In this document: positions 18,528 to 26,287 of the stretch, one piece after another
Layout of the letters: every line of letters begins with the position of its first letter
How positions within the stretch are numbered: position 1 is the first letter of the stretch
NCBI GenBank assembly: GCA_943788145.1
Contig: CALSPD010000010.1
Location: 1 to 64,000, forward strand
Direction: 5' to 3'
Source of the DNA: an uncultured Flavobacteriales bacterium
GTDB lineage: Bacteria; Bacteroidota; Bacteroidia; Flavobacteriales_G; Salibacteraceae
DNA: 64,000 nucleotides
Notes under the pieces: generated by a model
Told to the model about the DNA's origin: nothing
What the model saw: only the letters and a program-made list of their open reading frames with translations
Databases searched by the model: none
Position numbers and translations under genes: made by a program

Positions 18528-19222
18528 TCTTTTTGTCTTTTGTCAAATTGATTTTTGCCTTCAATGAGTAGGACAATTTCGCCTTTATACGCGGTTTGTT
18601 CTCCTAGCGTTAATAGCTCTGAAAGCGTTCCCCTGTGGTAGGTTTCAAACATTTTTGAGATTTCCCTGGCTACGCATGCCAATCGATCTTCACCAAATGT
18701 GGCTGCAGCCTCTTTTAACGCTTTATTGATCCGATGTGGCGATTCGTACATGACCATGGTTCTGGTTTCCTCAGCTAGCTCTTTCCAGAATGTTTGTCGA
18801 CCTTTTTTCTGAGGTGGAAAACCCAGGTAAACGTATTTTTCTGATGAAAAGCCAGAGCCGACCAAAGCCGGAATTACCGCTGTTGCCCCTGGTAGAACTT
18901 CCACTTGTATTCCAGCTTCGATGCTAGCACGAACAAGCAAAAAACCCGGGTCGCTAATGCCTGGAGTTCCCGCATCGGTTATCAAGGCATAATGTGTTCC
19001 TGTTTGCATATCGCCAACCAGTCGATCGGTGATTTTATGCTCGTTGTGTTGATGAAAGGGTTGAAGCTTGTTGCTAATTCCATGATGAGCAAGCAGTTTT
19101 CCGCTGTGTCGAGTGTCTTCACAAAGAATAGCATCCACTTCTCCCAGTGTCTTGATAGATCGCAACGTGATGTCATCTAAATTGCCAATAGGCGTGGGGA
19201 CTAAAGTTAGTTTTCCAGCCAT
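18524..19222 (-). CDS. rsmI: 16S rRNA (cytidine(1402)-2'-O)-methyltransferase
   Basis: 232 residues. The tetrapyrrole-methylase fold has the RsmI signature VPTPIGNLDDITLR, CEDTRHSGKLL, ITDAGTPGISDPG and the YESPHRI motif. It methylates the ribose of C1402 in 16S rRNA in the P site, using SAM. Its start overlaps the stop of the KdsC-like gene (TAATG) and its stop overlaps the VAT-1-like start (ATGA), so it sits inside a tightly coupled operon. The length is slightly short at the C-terminus compared with about 280 in E. coli, as in many Bacteroidota. Confidence 0.95.
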   Translation of the reverse strand: MAGKLTLVPTPIGNLDDITLRSIKTLGEVDAILCEDTRHSGKLLAHHGISNKLQPFHQHNEHKITDRLVGDMQTGTHYALITDAGTPGISDPGFLLVRASIEAGIQVEVLPGATAVIPALVGSGFSSEKYVYLGFPPQKKGRQTFWKELAEETRTMVMYESPHRINKALKEAAATFGEDRLACVAREISKMFETYHRGTLSELLTLGEQTAYKGEIVLLIEGKNQFDKRQKE

Positions 19223-19869
19223 TACAGAATTGATTTAAGTGCGGGCAAATAGCGAAGGAATTCTCTAACACAGCCATGACCACCTTTGGCTTCTAACACA
19301 AAACTAGCTGCGGCTTTAATAGGGTTAGTCGCATCAGCTGGGCAGGCAGCAATTTCCACTTTATCAAACATTTTCAAGTCATTTATGTCATCACCGATGT
19401 AGCCGATTTGATCCCAATCAAGAGCCATATCTGCCAACCACGTTTCAGCTATCGACATTTTTGGTTCGGCTCCAACATACACGTGCTTGATTCCGAACAT
19501 ATCGGCTCGATGCTGTATAATTGCTTTGTTAACGCCAGATGAAATGATTCCGAACTCAATTCCATGTTTCATCGCTTCTTTGATAGCCATTCCATCTTTC
19601 GTATCAAACCGTTTGAACTCTGACCCTTCTTCGGTGTAAAACATGCCACCTTCTGTCATAACGCCATCCACGTCTAGAAAAATGAACTTTATTTGGTCCC
19701 ATGGCAAGTTGGTTGCTGACAAATTATATTGCAGCAAATTCTCCAAACTTACTTCTGCGATTTCACAGAACGCTTCAAGCTGACTTATGCACGGGTCATC
19801 GTTTAGCAAACCTGACAGACTGGAGTTTTGACGCACTAAAAACGTAATATTTTCTTGAAGTCTCGTCAT
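19222..19869 (-). CDS. KdsC-type HAD phosphatase with an N-terminal XRE-like remnant
   Basis: 215 residues. The HAD core starts near residue 61: FIFLDVDGVMTEGG holds nucleophile Asp66 and Asp68, then FGIISSG and the C-terminal GYIGDDINDLKMF. This is the capless C0 type, like KdsC, which removes phosphate from Kdo-8-phosphate. KdsC enzymes are about 180 residues; here about 60 extra N-terminal residues include ISQLEAFCEIAEVSLENLL, resembling the last helices of an XRE/Cro DNA-binding domain, although the recognition half is not clear. The ATG overlaps the upstream aldolase stop by 4 bases. Substrate might be Kdo-8-P, another 3-deoxy sugar acid phosphate, or something else. Confidence 0.82.
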   Translation of the reverse strand: MTRLQENITFLVRQNSSLSGLLNDDPCISQLEAFCEIAEVSLENLLQYNLSATNLPWDQIKFIFLDVDGVMTEGGMFYTEEGSEFKRFDTKDGMAIKEAMKHGIEFGIISSGVNKAIIQHRADMFGIKHVYVGAEPKMSIAETWLADMALDWDQIGYIGDDINDLKMFDKVEIAACPADATNPIKAAASFVLEAKGGHGCVREFLRYLPALKSIL

Positions 19870-20864
19870 ATTAGATTCTTCCCAACAGCCTTAGCCACTG
19901 GCTTTATATCTTTTAATAACTGCTCAAATTGATCGGGATACAATTGTTGAGCGGCATCACTTTTTGCCACGGATGGATCGGGGTGAACCTCAACTAATAA
20001 ACCATCAATACCCATAGCCACGCAAGCTTTGGAGAGATCTGAAATGCCATATCGATAACCCAAGGCGTGCGAAGGGTCTAAGATGATAGGCATATTGGTG
20101 TTTTCTTTCAGCCAAGCAACTCCACACAAATCTAACGTGAAGCGCGTCTTGGTTTCAAACGTTCGAATTCCGCGCTCGCAAAGCATCACATTTGGATTTC
20201 CACCTGAAAGGACAAATTCGGCCGCCTGAGCAAACTCTTGCAATGTGGTTCCAAATCCTCGTTTGATGAGCACTGGTTTTTGTGTCTTTGCACATGCCTT
20301 CAAAATACCGTGATCGTACATGCTTTTAGCACCAACTTGGATGACATCCGCATGTTCTATCACATGATCCACATGAGTGGCATCGCGCACTTCACTGACG
20401 ATTGTAAATCCAAATTCATCGCGCATTTTGCTCAGCAGTTTCAAACCCTCCAAGCCCAGACCTTGAAATGAATACGGAGAGGTTCGAGGCTTGTAGCATC
20501 CACCGCGCAGAGCAGTGATTCCCATTCGCCTCATAAATTCAGCACTTTCTCTAATCTGCGATTCAGACTCAACTGAGCAAGGACCCGCAATGACAATGGT
20601 ATTGTTGGTAGTGCCGCCTATACTGACATCGCCTAATCGAATTTGTCTGGTTTCGCTTTTATAAGTTTTGCTTCCCAGTTGCAGGTCGCTGCTCATGGGC
20701 CAAAACTGATCGATGATGCCATCGAAGCCTGCTGGGGGTTCTTGCATTTTCGATGGAGTGACCAGCACATGGTGTTCTCCATTGTGAAACAAAATCGATT
20801 GTGTGCTTATTGCTAGGTTGTTCACCGTTGCCGCATCGGCATTCGCATGTGTGTGTATGATCAT
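19866..20864 (-). CDS. aroF: 3-deoxy-7-phosphoheptulonate synthase (DAHP synthase, type I beta)
   Basis: 332 residues. A short ferredoxin-like N-terminal domain (about 1-75) precedes a TIM barrel with VIAGPCSVESE, RGGCYKPRTSPYSFQGLG, VLIKRGFG, LCERGIRTF and DPSHALGYR. The KPRTSPYSF loop separates DAHP synthases from Kdo-8-P synthases, which carry KANRSS-like sequence. It joins PEP with erythrose-4-phosphate as the first step of aromatic amino acid synthesis. Its stop overlaps the KdsC-like start and its own start overlaps the upstream RPE-CBS stop, both by 4 bases. No other shikimate gene lies nearby, which is unusual. Confidence 0.92.
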   Translation of the reverse strand: MIIHTHANADAATVNNLAISTQSILFHNGEHHVLVTPSKMQEPPAGFDGIIDQFWPMSSDLQLGSKTYKSETRQIRLGDVSIGGTTNNTIVIAGPCSVESESQIRESAEFMRRMGITALRGGCYKPRTSPYSFQGLGLEGLKLLSKMRDEFGFTIVSEVRDATHVDHVIEHADVIQVGAKSMYDHGILKACAKTQKPVLIKRGFGTTLQEFAQAAEFVLSGGNPNVMLCERGIRTFETKTRFTLDLCGVAWLKENTNMPIILDPSHALGYRYGISDLSKACVAMGIDGLLVEVHPDPSVAKSDAAQQLYPDQFEQLLKDIKPVAKAVGKNLI

Positions 20865-21865
20865 AGTTCGCCTTTCACTAAGTTCAGGAAGGATACTACT
20901 CCTTTTATTTTATTGTTTTCGTCCACAACGGGAAGGTAGTTTATAGGAAAATCAAACTCCTTTAAGAAGACCAACATGTCCGAAACGGTAGTCGATTCCT
21001 TCACAGAAATGGGCGAAGTATTCACCATTTTATACAAAGAAATGTTTTGCGGGTGCTCTACATTTCTCAGCATCTCCCTTCTCAAATCTGCATTACTGAC
21101 AATGCCATCTAACTGTTGATCTTCTCCTTCTAAAATGCAAAAACCAAGATTCGAATCTTCGATGCACTGTAATACTGATTTCAGGTTTCGTTCTGAAGCA
21201 GAAACGATGGGACTCTCCTCTCGCAATCGCATGAAGTCTCCCACAGTATAATGACTGTCGATGTCGTGTGTTTTCAGATTCAAAAGCGCTGCCCCAATGG
21301 GCTGATCTTTGAAAAGGTAAGAGCCGACAACAGAAGAATGGACGCCCATATTTCTGAGGATGAAGCTCACTTCGGCATTGACACCGCCATCTACGTGCAC
21401 TAATTTTTTGGGGTAGGCCTTTTTGAATTCTCGGATTTTTCTGAAGTTGATTTTATCAAACCGGCCGCCACTCTGACCTGGCGTTGTGGCCATCATCAAC
21501 ACAAAGTCGTAGGGAGAAAAATCATGGGCAATAGCAGTCAGCGGGGTGTCGGTCACAATGGAAAGACCCATTTTAGACGTGAGTCCTCCTTTGTATTGGT
21601 AGCCATTCAAATCTTCAAATTGCAGGGTAACCAATTCGATGCTCAGCGCGTTGATTCGGTCAAAATACTTTTCTGGCTCAGCCGTGATTAAGTGGAGGTC
21701 TATTGGAGTTGAACTATAAGTCCGTATTTCTTCTATATCCGCGAATACATCAGGATTGTCGCGGCAATCGATATGCAGGTAATCGATGCCATGAGCATCT
21801 AAGTTTTGGACAATTTCTTTTAAACTGCCTTCTTTGCTAGAATATACGCTTGCTGATATCTTCAT
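20861..21865 (-). CDS. Ribulose-phosphate 3-epimerase-like domain fused to a CBS pair
   Basis: 334 residues from ATG 21865; an upstream TTG (21913) is in frame but adds non-conserved residues. Residues 1-200 fit the RPE barrel: LHIDCRD with metal ligands His31 and Asp33, DLHLI with His58, VLMMATTPGQSGG, and HVDGGVN with Asp159, so the four metal ligands and both catalytic aspartates are kept, although MDG is replaced by RDN. Residues about 215-334 are a CBS tandem (SPIVSASERNLKSVLQ, TSPISVKESTTVSDML, YLPVVDENNKIKGVVS), which usually senses adenosine nucleotides. RPE normally stands alone at about 215 residues. It is the first gene of the operon with a DAHP synthase and KdsC-like phosphatase. 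Confidence 0.85.
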   Translation of the reverse strand: MKISASVYSSKEGSLKEIVQNLDAHGIDYLHIDCRDNPDVFADIEEIRTYSSTPIDLHLITAEPEKYFDRINALSIELVTLQFEDLNGYQYKGGLTSKMGLSIVTDTPLTAIAHDFSPYDFVLMMATTPGQSGGRFDKINFRKIREFKKAYPKKLVHVDGGVNAEVSFILRNMGVHSSVVGSYLFKDQPIGAALLNLKTHDIDSHYTVGDFMRLREESPIVSASERNLKSVLQCIEDSNLGFCILEGEDQQLDGIVSNADLRREMLRNVEHPQNISLYKMVNTSPISVKESTTVSDMLVFLKEFDFPINYLPVVDENNKIKGVVSFLNLVKGEL

Positions 21866-21871
21866 TTTTTG

Positions 21872-21885
21872 ACCTTCGCGAAGGT
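21872..21885. repeat. 14-bp perfect palindrome before the RPE-CBS start
   Basis: ACCTTCGCGAAGGT is its own reverse complement. It lies 6 bases upstream of the preferred start codon and includes an AAGG that could serve as a Shine-Dalgarno. It could be an operator or a hairpin that masks the start. Confidence 0.5.
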
Positions 21886-21970
21886 ATTCGTAATACGATA
21901 ACCAATCATTCAATTATCGTCAGACAACTATTTTGAAACAAATTGCATCTATAAACCAGTTTTGCACTCG

Positions 21971-22504
21971 ATGACTGATGACGAGCTGATAGATAAGTGT
22001 TTGCAGGGTGATCAGAGGGCGCAAAAAGCGTTATTTGAAAAGTTTAGCCGAAAGATGATGTCCGTATGTATGCGATATGTTTCAGATCGCGAACAAGCTG
22101 AGGATGTGCTTCAAGATGGTTTTGTGAAAGTTTTTAGTCACCTTAAGTCGTTTAAACGCGAGGGAAGCTTTGAAGGCTGGATCAGAAGAACGATGGTCAA
22201 TACATCGCTCGATCACCTTCGAAAAAAGCGCAATATGAACTTGGATACAGATATCAGCGAAGCGGAATATTTAGCTGGAGAAGACGAAAATGTAGTTGGA
22301 AAAATGCGGGTCGAAGAATTGATGAAACTGATTCAAGGCATGCCACCTGGCTACAGAACGGTGTTTAACATGTATGCAATAGAAGGGTTTTCACACCAAG
22401 AAATTGCAAACGAATTGGGAGTGACTGAAAGCACTTCAAAAACACAGTTTCGCAAGGCGCGTACTTATTTAATGAGTTTAATTGGAGAAAGAGAAAATAT
22501 CTGA
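21971..22504 (+). CDS. ECF-type RNA polymerase sigma-70 factor
   Basis: 177 residues from ATG 21971 (an in-frame TTG at 21962 is less likely). Region 2 is FEKFSRKMMSVCMRYVSDREQAEDVLQDGFVKVF and region 4 is PPGYRTVFNMYAIEGFSHQEIANELG followed by a helix ending KARTYL. There is no region 3 or 1, so it is an extracytoplasmic-function factor. Its stop overlaps the start of the next gene by one base (TGATG), the usual place for its anti-sigma factor. It is divergent from the RPE-CBS operon, with about 105 bases between. Confidence 0.94.
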   Translation: MTDDELIDKCLQGDQRAQKALFEKFSRKMMSVCMRYVSDREQAEDVLQDGFVKVFSHLKSFKREGSFEGWIRRTMVNTSLDHLRKKRNMNLDTDISEAEYLAGEDENVVGKMRVEELMKLIQGMPPGYRTVFNMYAIEGFSHQEIANELGVTESTSKTQFRKARTYLMSLIGERENI

Positions 22505-23445
22505 TGGAAAATAATCAGAACCATATCGAAGAAATGTTCAAAGAGGCGTTTGCCAACCATGAAATGGAGGTGAGCTCCAAGGTTTGGGCTGGCGTACAGT
22601 CTACTTTGGCTACACAGGCTTCAGCTACGATCGCATCAGGTGGATTGTTAGCGAAGGCAGCGGCCTTTATCGGCATTTCAACTTTGGTGGCCATAGGCGC
22701 TGTCAATGAATATAGATTGGCCACAAAAGCAGTTGCGGTAAAAGCAAATGCAATGGAAGCCGAACAACCAAACGTGGCGCCAAATAAGTCGATAGAAACG
22801 ACCATCGTACAGGCTGAAACTGCTGATTTTATTGCGGTTGAATCAAAAGAAACTTCTCCTGTAACTCAAGTTACTAAGAACATAAAGGTTATTGCTCCAG
22901 AGCCTACGACAAAGGATAATGGAGGGAAGATGGCTGTGAACAGTGACAATCAGCAAGAAAGCTCTGAAAGTCAAGATTATGCAATAGCTGAAGAACCTAA
23001 TGTGGACAAGCCACAATTGCCAGAAACTAAACCAGAGCCTGCACCACAGCTCAATAAAAAAACGGAGGAACCTGCAAAGCAGAACGCCAAGCCGTCAACA
23101 ACGGCCGAAACACCGAAACAAGAAGAGAAAAAGCATTGCATCGCGCGATTTACGCATGAAGCCAAGACGTTTATCAGCCCGGATGGCGATGGAACAAATG
23201 ATTGCTTTACGACCGAAGATGCAGAAAACGTGGAGCGTTTTCACATTAGCATTTGGACACGTAGCGGAGAATTGGTGTTCGAATCATCCGATATCAATTT
23301 CCAATGGTGCGGCACTAACCATTCTAGGGGCGGAGAGCTGTTAGAAGATCGAACGATGTGCTATTATCAAATAGATGCCGTTGACAGTGAAGGCATGGTT
23401 TATACAGAGCGCAATGCTAAAGGCTCAATCATGGTTGTTCGGTAA
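22504..23445 (+). CDS. Probable anti-sigma membrane protein with a gliding/T9SS type B-like C-terminal domain
   Basis: 313 residues. The N-terminal 45 residues (HIEEMFKEAFANHEMEV...VWAGVQ) look like the cytoplasmic part common in proteins coded after ECF sigma factors in Bacteroidota. One transmembrane helix follows (about 46-66), then a long Pro/Glu/Lys/Thr-rich linker to about 210. The C-terminal 95 residues (FISPDGDGTNDCF, FHISIWTRSGELVFES, W.G) match the gliding-motility C-terminal domain family (TIGR04131/CHU_C). With one helix, this domain would face the periplasm. It is coupled to the sigma gene. Anti-sigma function is inferred from context, not from a known domain. Confidence 0.78.
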   Translation: MENNQNHIEEMFKEAFANHEMEVSSKVWAGVQSTLATQASATIASGGLLAKAAAFIGISTLVAIGAVNEYRLATKAVAVKANAMEAEQPNVAPNKSIETTIVQAETADFIAVESKETSPVTQVTKNIKVIAPEPTTKDNGGKMAVNSDNQQESSESQDYAIAEEPNVDKPQLPETKPEPAPQLNKKTEEPAKQNAKPSTTAETPKQEEKKHCIARFTHEAKTFISPDGDGTNDCFTTEDAENVERFHISIWTRSGELVFESSDINFQWCGTNHSRGGELLEDRTMCYYQIDAVDSEGMVYTERNAKGSIMVVR

Positions 23446-23479
23446 GCGAACCCCTTAAATTTTCGTGAAGAAGTCGGCT

Positions 23480-24748
23480 CTAAATCCCAAATTGAGCAAA
23501 CTCAACAATGAGCTTAAACACCTTTCCGTAGTTGGTCATAGGTAAGTTTTCGGGCTTATCGTCAATGTCGTGATAATGGGTGTAGTCTCCTGTGGTGTAG
23601 ATAAAAAAGCACGGAACTCCCTTTTCATAAAAAGGATGATGATCGCTATTCGCGGCTGGTCCACGAGCTTTTACCGTTTCCAACAAACCTTGTTCGATGT
23701 TTATCGAGCTCAACTTTCCAAAATGATCGTCATATACTTTTCCATTCACAACGGTAATTCCCGTTTTAGCATCGCCCATTAAATCTAGGTTGATCAGGAA
23801 CTGTATTTCAGATAATGGAAGCGGGCTGTTTTCCACAAAGTGACGCGACCCAACCAGTCCAGCCTCTTCAGCTCCAAACCAAATAAAAACCACGTCTCGT
23901 TCGGGTCGGTTGGTATAATAGTATTGATACAAATCGAGCAACATGGCTGAGCCACTCGCATTGTCATTTGCACCAGGAATGTACGTTGCGGCCCCCATGT
24001 GGCCTAAATGATCCAGATGGGCCGTAAAAACCAACGATTTCATACTCGAATCAGATGTTCCTGAAAGCGTTGCCATGACATTGGTGGCTTGATATTTCGA
24101 TTCAAAATGTTGATCAACTTGAGCCGTTATCGATTTAATCTTCTTCGGAACTTTGTTCGCATCGACTCTCAAAATCACACAATCGATCATGGACCGACTT
24201 ACGCTCCAAGTCAGCTTTTTATCAGTAATAATGATATATCCAGCCGCCTTGAAGGGGTTCTTATCAATATTGGAAAGCAAGGTTTGATAATCGGCATTAT
24301 CAACATTTTCTTTAAAAACTACAAACTGACCTTTAAATGCTGCAGTCGAGGTCAAATCGAACATTTTCTTCTGATCTCCCGCCCATTTTGGTTTAAAATT
24401 AACAACATCATATGTGCCATTGCAACCTGATGACTTTGGATCAATGATGTAATCTGCGCCAGGGATAAGGGCTTTTCCGTTGACATTGACGTCCATTTTC
24501 CCAGGAAAAGTGTTGACACCAAGCGTGAACCCAAGCATCTCCACAGGCTGCTCGGTGCCAATTTCATCCAATTGTCGTTCAATAAACTTTGCGGCCTTGA
24601 CATCGCCTTGATCCACATAACCCCGACCATGGTATGCTGGCGCACACAATGAATCGATGATGGTTTTTACGTATTCAACGTTTTGTGATACAGCGGCATG
24701 GGAGGCTAAAAGGCCTATGCAAGCAATCGGGAAGTGGAGGAATTTCAT
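23480..24748 (-). CDS. M28 family zinc peptidase (aminopeptidase)
   Basis: 422 residues. The signal peptide is MKFLHFPIACIGLLASHAAVSQ. Di-zinc ligands and catalytic acid are visible: TAHLDHLG, PGANDNASG (bridging Asp), WFGAEEAGLVGS (Glu base and ligand), NLDLMGD and a late HYHDIDD His. This is the family of exported leucine/glutamine-type aminopeptidases and related cyclases. A PA-like insert (about residues 110-200) is plausible. Its ATG overlaps the stop of the coiled-coil gene upstream by one base, so the two share an mRNA. The 3' end converges with the anti-sigma-like gene, with 34 bases between. Confidence 0.92.
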   Translation of the reverse strand: MKFLHFPIACIGLLASHAAVSQNVEYVKTIIDSLCAPAYHGRGYVDQGDVKAAKFIERQLDEIGTEQPVEMLGFTLGVNTFPGKMDVNVNGKALIPGADYIIDPKSSGCNGTYDVVNFKPKWAGDQKKMFDLTSTAAFKGQFVVFKENVDNADYQTLLSNIDKNPFKAAGYIIITDKKLTWSVSRSMIDCVILRVDANKVPKKIKSITAQVDQHFESKYQATNVMATLSGTSDSSMKSLVFTAHLDHLGHMGAATYIPGANDNASGSAMLLDLYQYYYTNRPERDVVFIWFGAEEAGLVGSRHFVENSPLPLSEIQFLINLDLMGDAKTGITVVNGKVYDDHFGKLSSINIEQGLLETVKARGPAANSDHHPFYEKGVPCFFIYTTGDYTHYHDIDDKPENLPMTNYGKVFKLIVEFAQFGI

Positions 24749-25500
24749 TATGCAAATCTGCGAGAAACAAGCGACTTAAACGCAACAACGGTTTCACTCT
24801 CCTCGTCCCATCGATATTTTGTAGCCAAATCCTGATTTAAAAGGCGGTTTGCATCCGTTTCAGATTCTACGTGATTGAGTTCTTCCACTGCGCGGCTGAA
24901 AGCACTCATGTCACCATTGAATAATTCATTGGCGTAGAGAAAACGCTCGTTTATGCCAATTCCTCGCTTGATGTCGTTCAGTTTTTGCCGCGAAGCTTTA
25001 TCGCCTAAGGTCGGCTTGGCATGAAATCTACTTTCAGGGCTGTCACCTTTTGGCAAACCAATCGATCGAGACATTTCTTCAATGGTTCGCATGATGGCTT
25101 CGTGTTCGGCTTCACCAATTCGCTCGACTTGAAGCTCTTCTGGTTCTTGGGTTTTTGAATCTTCTTCTGCTACAGGAATCGGCTCTTGTTCCACTTCCAT
25201 TTTTCGCTGTGCTTCAGCTTCAGCCGCTGCTTTTGCTTCCGCTTCAAGTCGCATTCTATTGGCTTCAGCTTCGGCTTTTTCTTTCGCTTGTATTTCTCTT
25301 TGTTCCGCCTCGGCAGCGAGGCGAGCTTTTTCGGCAGCACGTTTGGCCGCTTCTAAATCTTGTTGCGTTTTTTCTGTAGAAATGGCGTCTTCAAGTTTGG
25401 CTTTTAACAACTTCAACTCTTCCTGAATTGAATGTAATTCAAGTTGTTTTTGCTCCACTCGGATGCGCAATTCCTCTATTTGTAACCTTAATTCTTCCAT
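24748..25500 (-). CDS. Coiled-coil protein with a conserved Bacteroidota C-terminal domain
   Basis: 250 residues from ATG 25500; the longer GTG start at 25512 adds only four residues. Residues 1-110 are Glu/Ala/Arg/Lys-rich heptads, a long coiled coil with runs such as AEAEANRMRLEAEAKAAAEA. A linker follows, then about 90 residues (NDIKRGIGINERFLYANELFNG ... YRWDEES ... LVSRRFA). This last part recurs in uncharacterised Bacteroidota proteins, often next to serine or M28 peptidases. There is no signal peptide or membrane segment, so it is cytoplasmic. Function unknown. It is the promoter-proximal gene of a two-gene unit with the M28 peptidase. Confidence 0.8.
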   Translation of the reverse strand: MEELRLQIEELRIRVEQKQLELHSIQEELKLLKAKLEDAISTEKTQQDLEAAKRAAEKARLAAEAEQREIQAKEKAEAEANRMRLEAEAKAAAEAEAQRKMEVEQEPIPVAEEDSKTQEPEELQVERIGEAEHEAIMRTIEEMSRSIGLPKGDSPESRFHAKPTLGDKASRQKLNDIKRGIGINERFLYANELFNGDMSAFSRAVEELNHVESETDANRLLNQDLATKYRWDEESETVVAFKSLVSRRFA

Positions 25501-25678
25501 AACAATGTTCACTTATAACGCGCATCAAAGATGACAATTGCCCAGGGACTATCCATACTGCTTTCGTTAAAGATTACAAGTGAGTATCAATCGCGTACTT
25601 ATTCCTAGGTAATCAAAATCAATATTTTGAGCGAACATCTGGCAAAAGACGGCAATTGGAATCGCATATTTGTACACC

Positions 25679-26287
25679 ATGTTTCTTGAATACACCGGAA
25701 CACAAAAACACAAATTTGGCTGGATCGAAGTGGTCTGCGGATCCATGTTTTCTGGAAAGACAGAAGAGTTGATCAGGAGGTTAAAGCGTGCAGAATTTGC
25801 TGGTCAAAAAGTCGAGATCTTTAAACCGGAAGTGGATACACGATACGATGATGAGGCAGTGGTTTCACATGACGAAAACAGCATTCCTTCTACAGCTGTG
25901 CGATCATCAGGCAATATTTTGATTTTAGCCAACAACGCCCATGTGGTTGGGATTGACGAAGCTCAATTTTTTGATTTGGAGTTGGTCAATGTTTGCAATC
26001 AACTCGCTGCGCTTGGAAAACGAGTTATCGTTGCTGGGCTTGATATGGATTATAAAGGCCGTCCATTTGGCCCGATGCCTGGCCTGATGGCCGTGGCAGA
26101 ATATGTCACAAAGGTTCACGCTATTTGTATGAAATGTGGTTCGCTAGCCAATCACAGCCATCGGTTTATTGATAGCGGCAAACTGGTTGAATTAGGAGAG
26201 CGCGAACAATATGAACCTCTTTGTAGGGCTTGTTTCAGCCATGCCATGGAGCCAAAACCAACAGTTGGCAAAACCAAAAGGGCGTGA
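25679..26287 (+). CDS. tdk: Thymidine kinase
   Basis: 202 residues from ATG 25679 (a TTG at 25670 is less likely). Walker A is [14 protein letters not shown], Walker B-like is [11 protein letters not shown], and the lasso domain has Cys pairs CMKCG and CRAC for structural zinc. This is the type II (TK1-like) enzyme of thymidine salvage. Its stop (TGA) overlaps the GTG start of murF-alr by four bases. Confidence 0.96.
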   Translation: MFLEYTGTQKHKFGWIEVVCGSMFSGKTEELIRRLKRAEFAGQKVEIFKPEVDTRYDDEAVVSHDENSIPSTAVRSSGNILILANNAHVVGIDEAQFFDLELVNVCNQLAALGKRVIVAGLDMDYKGRPFGPMPGLMAVAEYVTKVHAICMKCGSLANHSHRFIDSGKLVELGEREQYEPLCRACFSHAMEPKPTVGKTKRA

